Of a DNA stretch of 42,702 nucleotides, positions 32,867 to 40,050 are shown one piece after another. The stretch covers positions 64,387-107,088 of the forward strand of contig JAPLYG010000013.1 of the NCBI GenBank assembly GCA_026395685.1, written 5' to 3'. Below the pieces are notes generated by a model, which was given only the letters and a program-made list of their open reading frames with translations, ran no database searches and was not told where the DNA came from. Each line of letters opens with the position of its first letter. Positions within the stretch are counted from its first letter, which is position 1. The DNA is from Candidatus Parcubacteria bacterium (lineage in GTDB: Bacteria; Patescibacteriota; Patescibacteriia; CAIXNZ01). Position numbers and translations under genes: made by a program.

Positions 32867-33394
32867 TTATGCGATCGGCGCCGGCTTTTTAGGCTTCCTA
32901 ATCAAGACCATGGTCGCAATCGGCGCTACCAGCCAGAAAAACTTAGCCGGATCAGAAATAAATAAGTTGCGCATGCCTTCAGATACATTACCTACAAATT
33001 CCTTAGGTAAATAAGCCATGACAATGCTGATCATCAAACCAACATGAAAAAAACTAAAAACGATCGATTGCCACCAGCGTCCCGGGCTGTCAGAAGCCGC
33101 TATGGTGTTTAATAAGGCGCTGCGCGACAGCAAAAAGAACAGCACAATGAATAAACCCAAAAAAATAGTAACTTTAAAAATAGATGAATTGTTAAAACTG
33201 ATTTCCGCGCTAAAATTATTCAGATATGGCGCGGTGTTTACAATTGCTAAACCCATGTATAAGCTGACCAAAATCACAATGATGCGGTCGCGTCCCAAAG
33301 ATAAGCCGTATAAAAAAGCAGCCACCACAAAAAATAAAACAATAAACAAATCCCAGCTGGGCACGCCCCAATTTATGTTTGGTAAAAAATTCAT
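32867..33394 (-). CDS. Five-helix membrane protein of unknown function
   Basis: A 175-residue protein with about five membrane helices (for example LFIVLFFVVAAFLYGLSL, IIVILVSLYMGLAIV, VTIFLGLFIVLFFLL and FSFFHVGLMISIVMAYL) and a basic C-terminal end RKPKKPAPIA. I recognise no named family; the topology is somewhat like CvpA-type proteins, which is a weak guess. It stands between terminators, so it is a separate transcription unit between the ribosomal operon and cysS. Confidence 0.75.
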   Translation of the reverse strand: MNFLPNINWGVPSWDLFIVLFFVVAAFLYGLSLGRDRIIVILVSLYMGLAIVNTAPYLNNFSAEISFNNSSIFKVTIFLGLFIVLFFLLSRSALLNTIAASDSPGRWWQSIVFSFFHVGLMISIVMAYLPKEFVGNVSEGMRNLFISDPAKFFWLVAPIATMVLIRKPKKPAPIA

Positions 33395-33457
33395 ATTATT
33401 ATGGATTACTTAATATATTATATAGAACTTATTATACCACAAATCAGCAGAAATAAC

Positions 33458-33481
33458 AAAAACCGCCTGGTGGCGGCTTTT
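33458..33481 (-). terminator. Terminator of the ribosomal protein operon
   Basis: The stem AAAACCGCC/GGCGGCTTTT has a TGGT loop, and a T-rich run follows on the minus strand just after rpsI. Confidence 0.85.
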
Positions 33482-33503
33482 GTATATTTGAATAGATAAA
33501 TTT

Positions 33504-33926
33504 TTAACGTTTTGCCCACTGTGGAGCACGGCGAGCACGTCGTAAACCTGGTTTTTTTCTTTCTTTGACACGGGCATCTCTTTTTAAAAATCCAGCGACT
33601 TTCAGAGTTTTGCGCAATTCTGTATCCATAATCTGTAAAGCTCGGGAAATGCCATGTCTTACTGCTTCAGCCTGTCCTGTTTTTCCGCCCCCTATAACCT
33701 TGACTGTAATATCCAATTTACCGTCCAAACCAACCAACTTTAAAGGTTCATTTATTTTTTCCTGCAATAAAGCTTCATTGAAATAATCAACAAATTTCTT
33801 TTTATTAACCTCGATATTGCCCGTGCCTTTGGGAAAAATTCGCACCTGGGCAATTGCTGATTTGCGTCTGCCGACAGCGGAAAAATATTTATTTTCTTTA
33901 GTTTTTGCTACAATTTTATCAGTCAT
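33504..33926 (-). CDS. rpsI: 30S ribosomal protein S9
   Basis: A 140-residue protein, last gene of the operon. It shows AVGRRKSAIAQVRIFPKGTG, then IKVIGGGKTGQAEAVRHGISRAL, and the conserved basic tail GLRRARRAPQWAKR, which reaches the P-site tRNA in the 30S subunit. The tail ends WAKR rather than the usual FSKR. It starts 2 nt after the rplM stop, a common pairing of these genes. Confidence 0.97.
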   Translation of the reverse strand: MTDKIVAKTKENKYFSAVGRRKSAIAQVRIFPKGTGNIEVNKKKFVDYFNEALLQEKINEPLKLVGLDGKLDITVKVIGGGKTGQAEAVRHGISRALQIMDTELRKTLKVAGFLKRDARVKERKKPGLRRARRAPQWAKR

Positions 33927-33928
33927 AT

Positions 33929-34306
33929 TTATTTCTTAAAAAGAATTCTTTTTAGCCTTTTGTCTCTGAACTTATTTTTAGGCAGCATTTTAGTTACTGT
34001 TTTTCTGATAACATCTGCCGGGTTATCCTGATATAATTTAGATAATTTTTTAATTTTTAAACCGCCCGGATAGCCAGAGTGGGAATAAAGCTTTTTCTGC
34101 ATTAACTTTTTCCCCTTAAAAAGCATTTTGTCCACATTAGCAACTAAAACAAAATCACCATTATCAATCTGGGGGGAATAATTGATCTTACCCTTGCCGG
34201 TTAAAAGACCGGCGATTTTTGTAGCCAGTCTGCCGACCACTTGATCAGTGGCATCAATCTGATGGTGCTTCCTCTCAACTTTAATGTTTACGTTTGTTTT
34301 AGTCAT
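33929..34306 (-). CDS. rplM: 50S ribosomal protein L13
   Basis: A 125-residue protein, taking the ATG at 34306. A TTG start at 34324 would overlap rplQ and add an atypical MNLSKF. Motifs include DATDQVVGRLATKIAGLLTGK, QIDNGDFVLVANVDK and HSGYPGGLK. The common TVVRKAVxGMLPKN segment is present as VIRKTVTKMLPKN. It is somewhat shorter than E. coli L13 at the C-terminus. It starts 4 nt after rplQ ends. Confidence 0.96.
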   Translation of the reverse strand: MTKTNVNIKVERKHHQIDATDQVVGRLATKIAGLLTGKGKINYSPQIDNGDFVLVANVDKMLFKGKKLMQKKLYSHSGYPGGLKIKKLSKLYQDNPADVIRKTVTKMLPKNKFRDKRLKRILFKK

Positions 34307-34310
34307 AAAT

Positions 34311-34661
34311 TTAGACAAATTCAATCTGCACTATTTTGGCAGCATCACCGCTGCGGGCAGAAATTTTAATAATTCTGGTATAACCTCCCTTGCGATCTTT
34401 ATAGCGGGGCGCTAATTCTTCCAATACTTTTTTAACCGCATTTTCTCCATATAAGTGTGCCAATAAATAACGCCTTGAGGCTAAGTTATTAACCTTGCCT
34501 TTGGTAATTAGACGTTCCACGATTGGCTTGATTGTTGCTGCTTTACCGTCAGTAGTTTTTATTTTTTCATACAAAACTAAACTGGTTGCTAAGCTGCGCA
34601 ACAAGGCTTCTCTAGGACCCTTTTTACGATCTAATATTTTATTTACATTACGGTGTCTCAT
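34311..34661 (-). CDS. rplQ: 50S ribosomal protein L17
   Basis: A 116-residue protein starting MRHRNVNKILDRKKGPREAL, then LVLYEKIKTTDGKAATIKP and LAPRYKDRKGGYTRIIKIS, all standard L17 segments at the tunnel exit side of the 50S subunit. It begins 3 nt after rpoA ends, the usual rpoA-rplQ order. Confidence 0.97.
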   Translation of the reverse strand: MRHRNVNKILDRKKGPREALLRSLATSLVLYEKIKTTDGKAATIKPIVERLITKGKVNNLASRRYLLAHLYGENAVKKVLEELAPRYKDRKGGYTRIIKISARSGDAAKIVQIEFV

Positions 34662-34664
34662 AGC

Positions 34665-35447
34665 TTATTTTTTTGATTTTTTACTTGCTTTCTTTGCTTT
34701 AGTTTCTTTCTTTGCCTCTTCTGGCTCTTCATTTTCTGTTTTTACAGGGGCAGAAGATAATTCCCCTTTATAAAGCAAATTGAAATGATCAAGCAATATC
34801 TTTACTGCATAATTAATAGCGTATTCCGGAGTAATCGTACCGTCAGTTTTTACAATCAGTACTAATTTGTCAAAATTGGTAATCTGGCCGACACGAGTGT
34901 TTTCTACTTTAAAACCAACGTCAACAATGGGAGTATAAATCGCGTCAATGGCAATCATTCCGACTGGCAAATCACTTTTATTGCGATTTTCTGTCGGCTC
35001 ATAACCCATGCCTTTTTCCACGACAATCTCCATATTTAATTCAGCATTTTTTTCTGTAATGGTAGCAATTTTTAAATCCTTATTGATAATTTCCACATTT
35101 GCATCTTTAGCAATATCTTTGGCATAAACCTCACCTTCACCTTTTTTTACCAGCTTTAATACAACCGGTTCATCTGAAAAAACTTTTAAGCGCAGACCTT
35201 TTAAATTAAGAACGATTTCTAAAATATCCTCATAAATTCCTTTTATGGTTGAAAATTCATGCTGCGTGCCTTTAATTTTGAAAGAGGTAACTGCAGCACC
35301 GGGCAATGACGATAAAATAACGCGTCTTAAAGCATTTCCGATAGTCGTGCCATAACCATGAAAAAGAGGTTCAATCACCAAAATTCCTTCGTTTTTTGCC
35401 TCGCCTTCTTTTAATTCAATTTTTGATGGTAAAAATAAATTTTCCAT
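34665..35447 (-). CDS. rpoA: RNA polymerase alpha subunit lacking the C-terminal domain
   Basis: A 260-residue protein. The N-terminal assembly domain is complete: FHGYGTTIGNALRRVILSSLPGAAVTSFKIKG, GIYEDILEIVLNLK and the VENTRVGQITNFDKL segment, ending with ALNYAVKIL-like AINYAVKILLDHF. After residue ~232 there is only a charged Lys/Glu tail (EPEEAKKETKAKKASKKSKK). The alpha-CTD, which binds UP elements and activators, is absent; E. coli alpha has 329 residues. The gene lies in its normal place between rpsD and rplQ, and the frame ends cleanly, so I see no sign of a frameshift. Confidence 0.96.
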   Translation of the reverse strand: MENLFLPSKIELKEGEAKNEGILVIEPLFHGYGTTIGNALRRVILSSLPGAAVTSFKIKGTQHEFSTIKGIYEDILEIVLNLKGLRLKVFSDEPVVLKLVKKGEGEVYAKDIAKDANVEIINKDLKIATITEKNAELNMEIVVEKGMGYEPTENRNKSDLPVGMIAIDAIYTPIVDVGFKVENTRVGQITNFDKLVLIVKTDGTITPEYAINYAVKILLDHFNLLYKGELSSAPVKTENEEPEEAKKETKAKKASKKSKK

Positions 35448-35487
35448 ATTAATTTGTTAATTGAAGGTTCCCCCTCACTAATTAATA

Positions 35488-36117
35488 TTATTTAGAATAA
35501 AATTCAATAACCAATTTCAGGTCAAATTCTGCTTTATTTTCAGCCAAAGTCGGCTTGCCGGTAACTTTTATTTCCAGTTTATCAGGATCTAAATGCAGCC
35601 AGGATAAAGACTCTTTATTTTTTATTTGTTCTTTCAGATTGGAAAACAACTTCTTTTTGCCTGCATCTGCTCCCAGACTAATAATATCTCCGACTCTCAA
35701 CTGATATGAGGGGATATTAACTTTCTTATTATTTACAAAAATATGATTATGGGAAATTATTTGTCTGCTTAAATCTCTTGATTTGGCAAAGCCCATGCGA
35801 TAAAAAACATTATCCAAGCGCATTTCCAAAAGCTGCAATAATGCCTCCTCGGTATTGGCCTTAGATTTGCTGGCTTTGAGAAAATAGTTTGCCAAGGGTG
35901 TTTCTAAAATACGGTAAACTCTTTTAACTTTCTGTTTCTCGCGCAACTGCTGGCCATAACCGCTTAATCTGGGGTAACCTTTGGCGCCATGCGCTCCCGG
36001 CGGAAAATTTCTTTTTACCATTGCGCATTTCGGAGAATTACAACGTTCAGCTTTTAAAAAAAGCTTCTGGCCTTCACGGCGACATTGTTTGCATTTTGCA
36101 CTTAACATTCTTCCCAT
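35488..36117 (-). CDS. rpsD: 30S ribosomal protein S4 (zinc-binding form)
   Basis: A 209-residue protein, using the ATG at 36117 (MGRMLSAKCKQCRREG). The longer frame from 36165 would overlap rpsK and adds an unrelated 16 residues. The N-terminus keeps a four-cysteine zinc motif (CKQC, then CNSPKC), FPPGAHGAKG follows, and the S4 domain includes RLDNVFYRMGFAKSRDLSRQ. It binds 16S rRNA early in assembly and in many bacteria represses its own operon. Confidence 0.96.
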   Translation of the reverse strand: MGRMLSAKCKQCRREGQKLFLKAERCNSPKCAMVKRNFPPGAHGAKGYPRLSGYGQQLREKQKVKRVYRILETPLANYFLKASKSKANTEEALLQLLEMRLDNVFYRMGFAKSRDLSRQIISHNHIFVNNKKVNIPSYQLRVGDIISLGADAGKKKLFSNLKEQIKNKESLSWLHLDPDKLEIKVTGKPTLAENKAEFDLKLVIEFYSK

Positions 36118-36134
36118 ATTGAAAATATTATAAA

Positions 36135-36590
36135 TTAAACACGACGTGGTCTTTTGCGTCGGCACCCATTATGTGGAATAGGAGTAATATCTTTAATTGA
36201 AACTATATTTAGACCATAAGTATTCAAAGCTCTAATTGCTGATTCACGGCCAGAACCGACACCTCTGACAAAAACATTAACGTTTTTTAAGCCATAAGCT
36301 TTGGCTTTTTCAGTTGCATCCTTTACAATCACGCTGGCAGCATAAGGAGTCGCCTTTTTTGCACCTTTAAAATTATTTTGCCCGGCGCTAGACCAGCTCA
36401 AAACATTACCATTCAAATCAGTTAGCGTCACAATGGTATTATTATATGTTGCTTGGACATAAGCGCGACCGTGCGAAATCTGACGCAGCTGTTTTTTCTT
36501 TTTGCCAGCCACCTTTTTGTCATCTGCCGCAGAATCTGAACCTGTTTCAGCTGCGACTTCTTCAATTTTATCTTGAATTTCTTCAATCAT
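36135..36590 (-). CDS. rpsK: 30S ribosomal protein S11
   Basis: A 151-residue protein. An acidic then lysine-rich N-terminal extension of about 35 residues precedes the core: HGRAYVQATYNNTIVTLTD, SSAGQNNFKGAKKATPYAA, VRGVGSGRESAIRAL and the end HNGCRRKRPRRV. S11 lines the mRNA exit platform. The extension is longer than in most bacteria. Confidence 0.96.
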   Translation of the reverse strand: MIEEIQDKIEEVAAETGSDSAADDKKVAGKKKKQLRQISHGRAYVQATYNNTIVTLTDLNGNVLSWSSAGQNNFKGAKKATPYAASVIVKDATEKAKAYGLKNVNVFVRGVGSGRESAIRALNTYGLNIVSIKDITPIPHNGCRRKRPRRV

Positions 36591-36639
36591 AGTAATTATT
36601 TGGTAATTGAAACTTGAAATTTAGTAGCTTATTAAAACT

Positions 36640-37032
36640 TTAAGTCTTTTGATTTGACGATTTTCTGCCGCTCATCAAAGTCTTTCTCACATTTCCTCGT
36701 ACCGTGCGGGAATTGGTCTTTGTTCTTTGGCCGCGTCCGGGCAAATTTTTGGCATGACGGCTGCCACGATAGCATTTTATTTCTTTTAAGCGTTTGATGT
36801 TTCCCAGAACTTCTCTTTTTAAATCACCTTCAATCTTATAATTGGCCTTTATAAATTCTCTGATCTTGGCTTCATCTGCCTCGCTCAAACTTTTCGCTCT
36901 GATATCAGGACTTATTTTTACTGATTTTAAAATCTTCTCACTAGTAGTCCTGCCTATACCATAAATATAAGTTAAAGCAATTACTATTCTTTTGTCTTGG
37001 GGGATGGTTACACCACCGATTCTAATTGGCAT
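36640..37032 (-). CDS. rpsM: 30S ribosomal protein S13
   Basis: A 130-residue protein beginning [20 protein letters not shown]. It has the [17 protein letters not shown] helix-hairpin-helix, [19 protein letters not shown], and the basic tail [15 protein letters not shown], which contacts the A- and P-site tRNAs. Normal length and place in the operon. Confidence 0.97.
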   Translation of the reverse strand: MPIRIGGVTIPQDKRIVIALTYIYGIGRTTSEKILKSVKISPDIRAKSLSEADEAKIREFIKANYKIEGDLKREVLGNIKRLKEIKCYRGSRHAKNLPGRGQRTKTNSRTVRGNVRKTLMSGRKSSNQKT

Positions 37033-37080
37033 ATTTTATTATCTCTAAATTATTTTTGTAAAATTAAAAATACTAGAAGC

Positions 37081-37197
37081 TTAACCTTGCCTCTGTTTGT
37101 GCTTTGCGTTTTTTTTGCAAATAACCCAGACTCTTTTTTTGCGTCTGATGACTTTGCAGTCGCGACACATTGGCCTAACTGATGACCTTACTTTCAT
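37081..37197 (-). CDS. rpmJ: 50S ribosomal protein L36
   Basis: A 38-residue protein starting [20 protein letters not shown]. The zinc ligands are two cysteines in CRDC, one in VICKKN and the histidine in AKHKQRQG, the classical zinc-ribbon L36. It lies 19 nt downstream of infA and 48 nt upstream of rpsM, the usual position. Confidence 0.95.
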   Translation of the reverse strand: MKVRSSVRPMCRDCKVIRRKKRVWVICKKNAKHKQRQG

Positions 37198-37216
37198 AAA
37201 TATGAATCTAACTAAT

Positions 37217-37456
37217 TTAAAATCTATAAGTTATCCGGCCCTTTGTTAAATCATAGGGAGTTAATTCCATCCTGACTTCATCACCGGGCAGTAAGCGAAT
37301 TTTATTCATTCTCATTTTCCCGGACAAAAAACCCAGGATCTCCTGGCCATTTTCCAGCCTAATTTTAAAACTGCCGGCTGGTAGCAATTCAACTACAACG
37401 CCCCTGACTTCAATGAAATCTTTTGATTTAACTGAACTATTTTCCTTATCTGCCAT
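37217..37456 (-). CDS. infA: Translation initiation factor IF-1
   Basis: A 79-residue OB-fold protein, with [34 protein letters not shown] split over its first strands and [22 protein letters not shown] at the end. It occupies the 30S A site during initiation. The N-terminus is a few residues longer than in E. coli. It is the first gene of the ribosomal operon, about 238 nt downstream of the promoter. Confidence 0.96.
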   Translation of the reverse strand: MADKENSSVKSKDFIEVRGVVVELLPAGSFKIRLENGQEILGFLSGKMRMNKIRLLPGDEVRMELTPYDLTKGRITYRF

Positions 37457-37521
37457 AATTTAATGGTATTTGTGAAGCTCCGCCAACAAGAATCAGAAGC
37501 CTCTTTTAATTACGGTGCGAA

Positions 37522-37599
37522 ACCCTGCATCGAAAGCCGATTAAATCGGCTTTGCACCTTTATCTTCAGATTAAAGTCTGAAGCTTTCTGGTGCAGGGT
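37522..37599 (-). promoter_or_regulatory. Structured 5' leader element of the infA-ribosomal operon
   Basis: On the minus strand, an outer stem ACCCUGCA/UGCAGGGU encloses two hairpins: CUUCAGA/UCUGAAG and AAAGCCGAU/AUCGGCUUU. The UGCA in the left arm can also pair in a different stem, UGCACC/GGUGCA, so two folds compete. The element lies in the ~238-nt leader before infA and may be an autoregulatory site for a ribosomal protein such as S4; that role is inferred. Confidence 0.55.
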
Positions 37600-37700
37600 A
37601 ATGTTAACTAAAAAATTGATTCCTTGCAAGAACCTAAATGCAAAAAACCAATTGTGGTTTAGTAATCTGATAAATTATAGGTTAATTTATAGATAATCTC

Positions 37701-37728
37701 ATTATATCTAATCACCAGAAATTGTCAA
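37701..37728 (-). promoter_or_regulatory. Consensus promoter of the infA-rpsI ribosomal operon
   Basis: On the minus strand, a perfect TTGACA (37728-37723), a 16-bp spacer and a perfect TATAAT (37706-37701). The predicted start is near 37,694, immediately downstream of the alaS stop codon. Confidence 0.85.
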
Positions 37729-37733
37729 GCAAA

Positions 37734-39488
37734 TTACTCTAATATTGCCTTTATGCGCCTTACCCCTGCGCTTGAACTCTCTTCTTTTTGGATCTTAAAA
37801 TGACCTAAAACTTCGATATTGTCAACATGAGGTCCACCGCAAATTTCCTTAGAAAAATCACCGATTGTATAGACTTTAACCTTATCACCGTATTTATGTT
37901 CAAAAACTCCCATTGCACCTTGTTTTTTCGCTTCCTCAAAATCAATTTCTTGGCTAATTACAGGTATTTTTTTACTAATTTGTTCATTAACAATATCTTC
38001 TACCTTTTTCAGCTGTTCAGGGGTCATTTTCTGGCCATAACTAAAGTCGAAACGCAGTCTGTCAGCCGTGATATTACTACCCTTTTGATAAACATCCGGA
38101 CCTAAAACCTGCCTCAAAGCAGCCAGCATTAAATGGGCGGCTGTATGTAATTTTGTAGTCTGTTCTGAATTATCTGCTAACCCGCCTTTAAACATCCCGG
38201 CTGATGCGGTGCGGGAAAGATCTTGATGCTTAGTAAACTCAATCTTAAATTCTTCCTCGTCAATTTCATAACCTTTTTCTTTGGCAATTTCCTTGGTCAT
38301 TTCCAGCGGAAAACCATAAGTGGAAAAAAGGACAAAAGCATCCTGGCCGGAAATTTTCTTTTTGGCTGACATCTTTTCCAGTTCTTTCAAGCCCTGCTCA
38401 ATAGTTTTATTAAATTTTTCTTCTTCCAATATCAGCTGATTAATCACAAATTCTTTATTCTTTTTTATTTCCGGATAAATATCCTGATACATAACAATTA
38501 CTAATTCTGCGATTTTGAAAGTAAAAATTTGATTGATGCCAATTAATTTAGCGTATCGGACAGCGCGGCGAATTAAACGTCGCAAAACATAGCCGGCTCC
38601 GACATTTGCTGGCATTATCCCCTTTTCATCGCCTAAAATCATAGTCGCAGCTTTTAGATGATCGGCAATAATTCTAAAAGATTTTTGATTTTTTGAATAT
38701 TCTTGACCGCTTAGTTCCTCAATTAGATTTATAAGGGGCTTAAACAATTCAGTTTCATAATTGTCGTCAAATCCATTAACAGCCGATAAAATTCTTTCTA
38801 TTCCCATCCCAGTATCAACATTCCTTTGCTTTAACGGTTCGTATTCTCCAGCAGCGATTTTATTATATTGCATAAAAACATTATTCCAAATTTCTACCCA
38901 CAACTCATTGTCGTCATTAAAGCTTTCAGGAACCTGACTGGGATTACCTGCCCAATAAAATATTTCAGTATCCGGGCCACAGGGGCCGGTTTCCATCCCC
39001 CACCAGTTATTTTCTTTCGGAAGTTTGGCAATTTTCTCTTTGGGGATGCCTAAATTTACCCAAACATTATAAGCTTCTTCATCAAATGGCGAATTATCAT
39101 TACCTTTAAAAACTGAAACTGCTATCCTGTTAGCATCAAGTCTCAGTCCTTTGGCTGAAGTCAAGAATTCCCAGCTCATTTTAATTGAATCCTCTTTGAA
39201 GTAATCCCCTAAAGACCAATTACCCAGCATTTCAAAAAAAGTATGATGCGTGGCATCTCCGACTTCGTCAATATCCGAGGTGCGGATGCATTTTTGGACA
39301 TCTACAATTCGATTGCCGGCAGGATGCTTCTCTCCCATTAAAAAAGGCACCAGAGGCTGCATGCCGGCCGTGGTAAATAAGGAGCTGGGGTCATTTTCCG
39401 GAATTAAAGAAGCGCTGGGTATAATGCTATGCCCCTTGGATTTGAAAAATTCTAAGTATTTTTGGCGTAGTTCGTTTGCTGTTAACAT
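37734..39488 (-). CDS. alaS: Alanyl-tRNA synthetase, short form without C-Ala domain
   Basis: A 584-residue class II synthetase, against about 870 in E. coli. The catalytic domain (HSIIPSASLIPENDPSSLFTTAGM at the start, RIVDVQKCIRTSDIDEVGD) and the tRNA-recognition helices are present. The editing domain keeps its zinc-site histidines (HTAAHLM) and the CGGPHVDN segment. The protein ends right after SSSAGVRRIKAILE, so the DHHA1/C-Ala oligomerisation part is missing. Short AlaRS forms occur in several reduced bacteria. Its own promoter puts the -10 box 6 nt before the ATG, predicting a leaderless mRNA. Confidence 0.96.
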   Translation of the reverse strand: MLTANELRQKYLEFFKSKGHSIIPSASLIPENDPSSLFTTAGMQPLVPFLMGEKHPAGNRIVDVQKCIRTSDIDEVGDATHHTFFEMLGNWSLGDYFKEDSIKMSWEFLTSAKGLRLDANRIAVSVFKGNDNSPFDEEAYNVWVNLGIPKEKIAKLPKENNWWGMETGPCGPDTEIFYWAGNPSQVPESFNDDNELWVEIWNNVFMQYNKIAAGEYEPLKQRNVDTGMGIERILSAVNGFDDNYETELFKPLINLIEELSGQEYSKNQKSFRIIADHLKAATMILGDEKGIMPANVGAGYVLRRLIRRAVRYAKLIGINQIFTFKIAELVIVMYQDIYPEIKKNKEFVINQLILEEEKFNKTIEQGLKELEKMSAKKKISGQDAFVLFSTYGFPLEMTKEIAKEKGYEIDEEEFKIEFTKHQDLSRTASAGMFKGGLADNSEQTTKLHTAAHLMLAALRQVLGPDVYQKGSNITADRLRFDFSYGQKMTPEQLKKVEDIVNEQISKKIPVISQEIDFEEAKKQGAMGVFEHKYGDKVKVYTIGDFSKEICGGPHVDNIEVLGHFKIQKEESSSAGVRRIKAILE

Positions 39489-39494
39489 AAAACA

Positions 39495-39523
39495 ATTATA
39501 TAAAAAAACAATGCAATTGACAA
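39495..39523 (-). promoter_or_regulatory. Promoter of alaS, predicting a leaderless mRNA
   Basis: On the minus strand, TTGTCA (39523-39518), a 17-bp spacer and a perfect TATAAT (39500-39495), with 6 nt to the ATG. It lies downstream of the small-RNA terminator, so alaS does not depend on that transcript. Confidence 0.75.
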
Positions 39524-39543
39524 GATGTACTTATTCTAAAATG

Positions 39544-39569
39544 AAAACTCCACGGCATGCCGTGGAGCT
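39544..39569 (-). terminator. Terminator of the candidate small RNA
   Basis: A perfect palindrome with an 8-bp stem and CATG loop (39548-39567), followed on the minus strand by TTTTCATTTT. Confidence 0.8.
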
Positions 39570-39740
39570 TGTAAAGAAAAAAGGGGGGGTTAAAGAGCGG
39601 TAACCGCTAATTTATTTGGAAAGTCATTTCCAAAATAATTACTAGTTGATCCGCTGTTTTGTTCTATTCCCGCCGGACACGTTTGAAGCGTCCGCTCCAA
39701 ACCGCCTTTGTTCGATAGAACTTTGCTAAATATTAAGCGA
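39544..39740 (-). ncRNA. Candidate free-standing ~195-nt structured RNA
   Basis: Transcription from the consensus promoter at 39746-39774 would run to a terminator at 39567-39544 (stem CTCCACGG/CCGTGGAG, CATG loop, then TTTTCATTTT), with no open frame of note. Predicted elements in 5' to 3' order are: GUUCUAU/AUAGAAC closing an inner 9-bp hairpin (GUUUGGAGC, GGAC loop, GCUUCAAAC); a GUCC that could pair with that loop; a long AU-rich hairpin around GGAAA/UUUCC; and AGCGG/CCGCU. I do not find the signatures of SRP RNA, tmRNA, RNase P RNA or a T-box. A 6S-like RNA is possible. Confidence 0.6.
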
Positions 39741-39745
39741 TTCCA

Positions 39746-39774
39746 TTATAGCATCTAAAAAGCTAATTGTCAAG
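39746..39774 (-). promoter_or_regulatory. Perfect consensus promoter of the candidate small RNA
   Basis: On the minus strand, TTGACA (39774-39769), exactly 17 bp, then TATAAT (39751-39746) preceded by TGC. This is the strongest promoter in the window, as expected for an abundant RNA. Confidence 0.88.
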
Positions 39775-39894
39775 ACTTCTGCCAAAGTGCAGAGGGGGCG
39801 TGAAATTTGACAAATATGGCTTAGTAAGTTCAACCATTTTTTCAAATGCAGATATTTCCCCTGATTTTGGCGTTTCCATTTTTATATTAAGAGG

Positions 39895-40020
39895 AATTTA
39901 TAGGAAGTAGAAGAAGAATATGATGAGAGGAATAGATGAATAAAGGATTAAAGGAATGGAATTCATCTTATCATATAATCCTATTTTCCTCCTTCTCCTA
40001 TACTTCCTATTCTTCATCTA
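39895..40020. repeat. Imperfect inverted repeat sharing a 20-mer with another intergenic region
   Basis: A purine-rich left arm (about 39901-39950) and a pyrimidine-rich right arm (about 39966-40020) could form a long interrupted hairpin after the MFS transporter gene. The 20 bases at 39996-40015 are identical to 26961-26980. No gene is present. Confidence 0.6.
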
Positions 40021-40050
40021 ATTTCCTCTTAAGGCTCAAAGCCCAATCCC

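Noticed and set aside
39544-39740. T-box leader of alaS
   Set aside because: No TGGNACCGCG-type T-box sequence is present, and alaS has its own promoter after the terminator.
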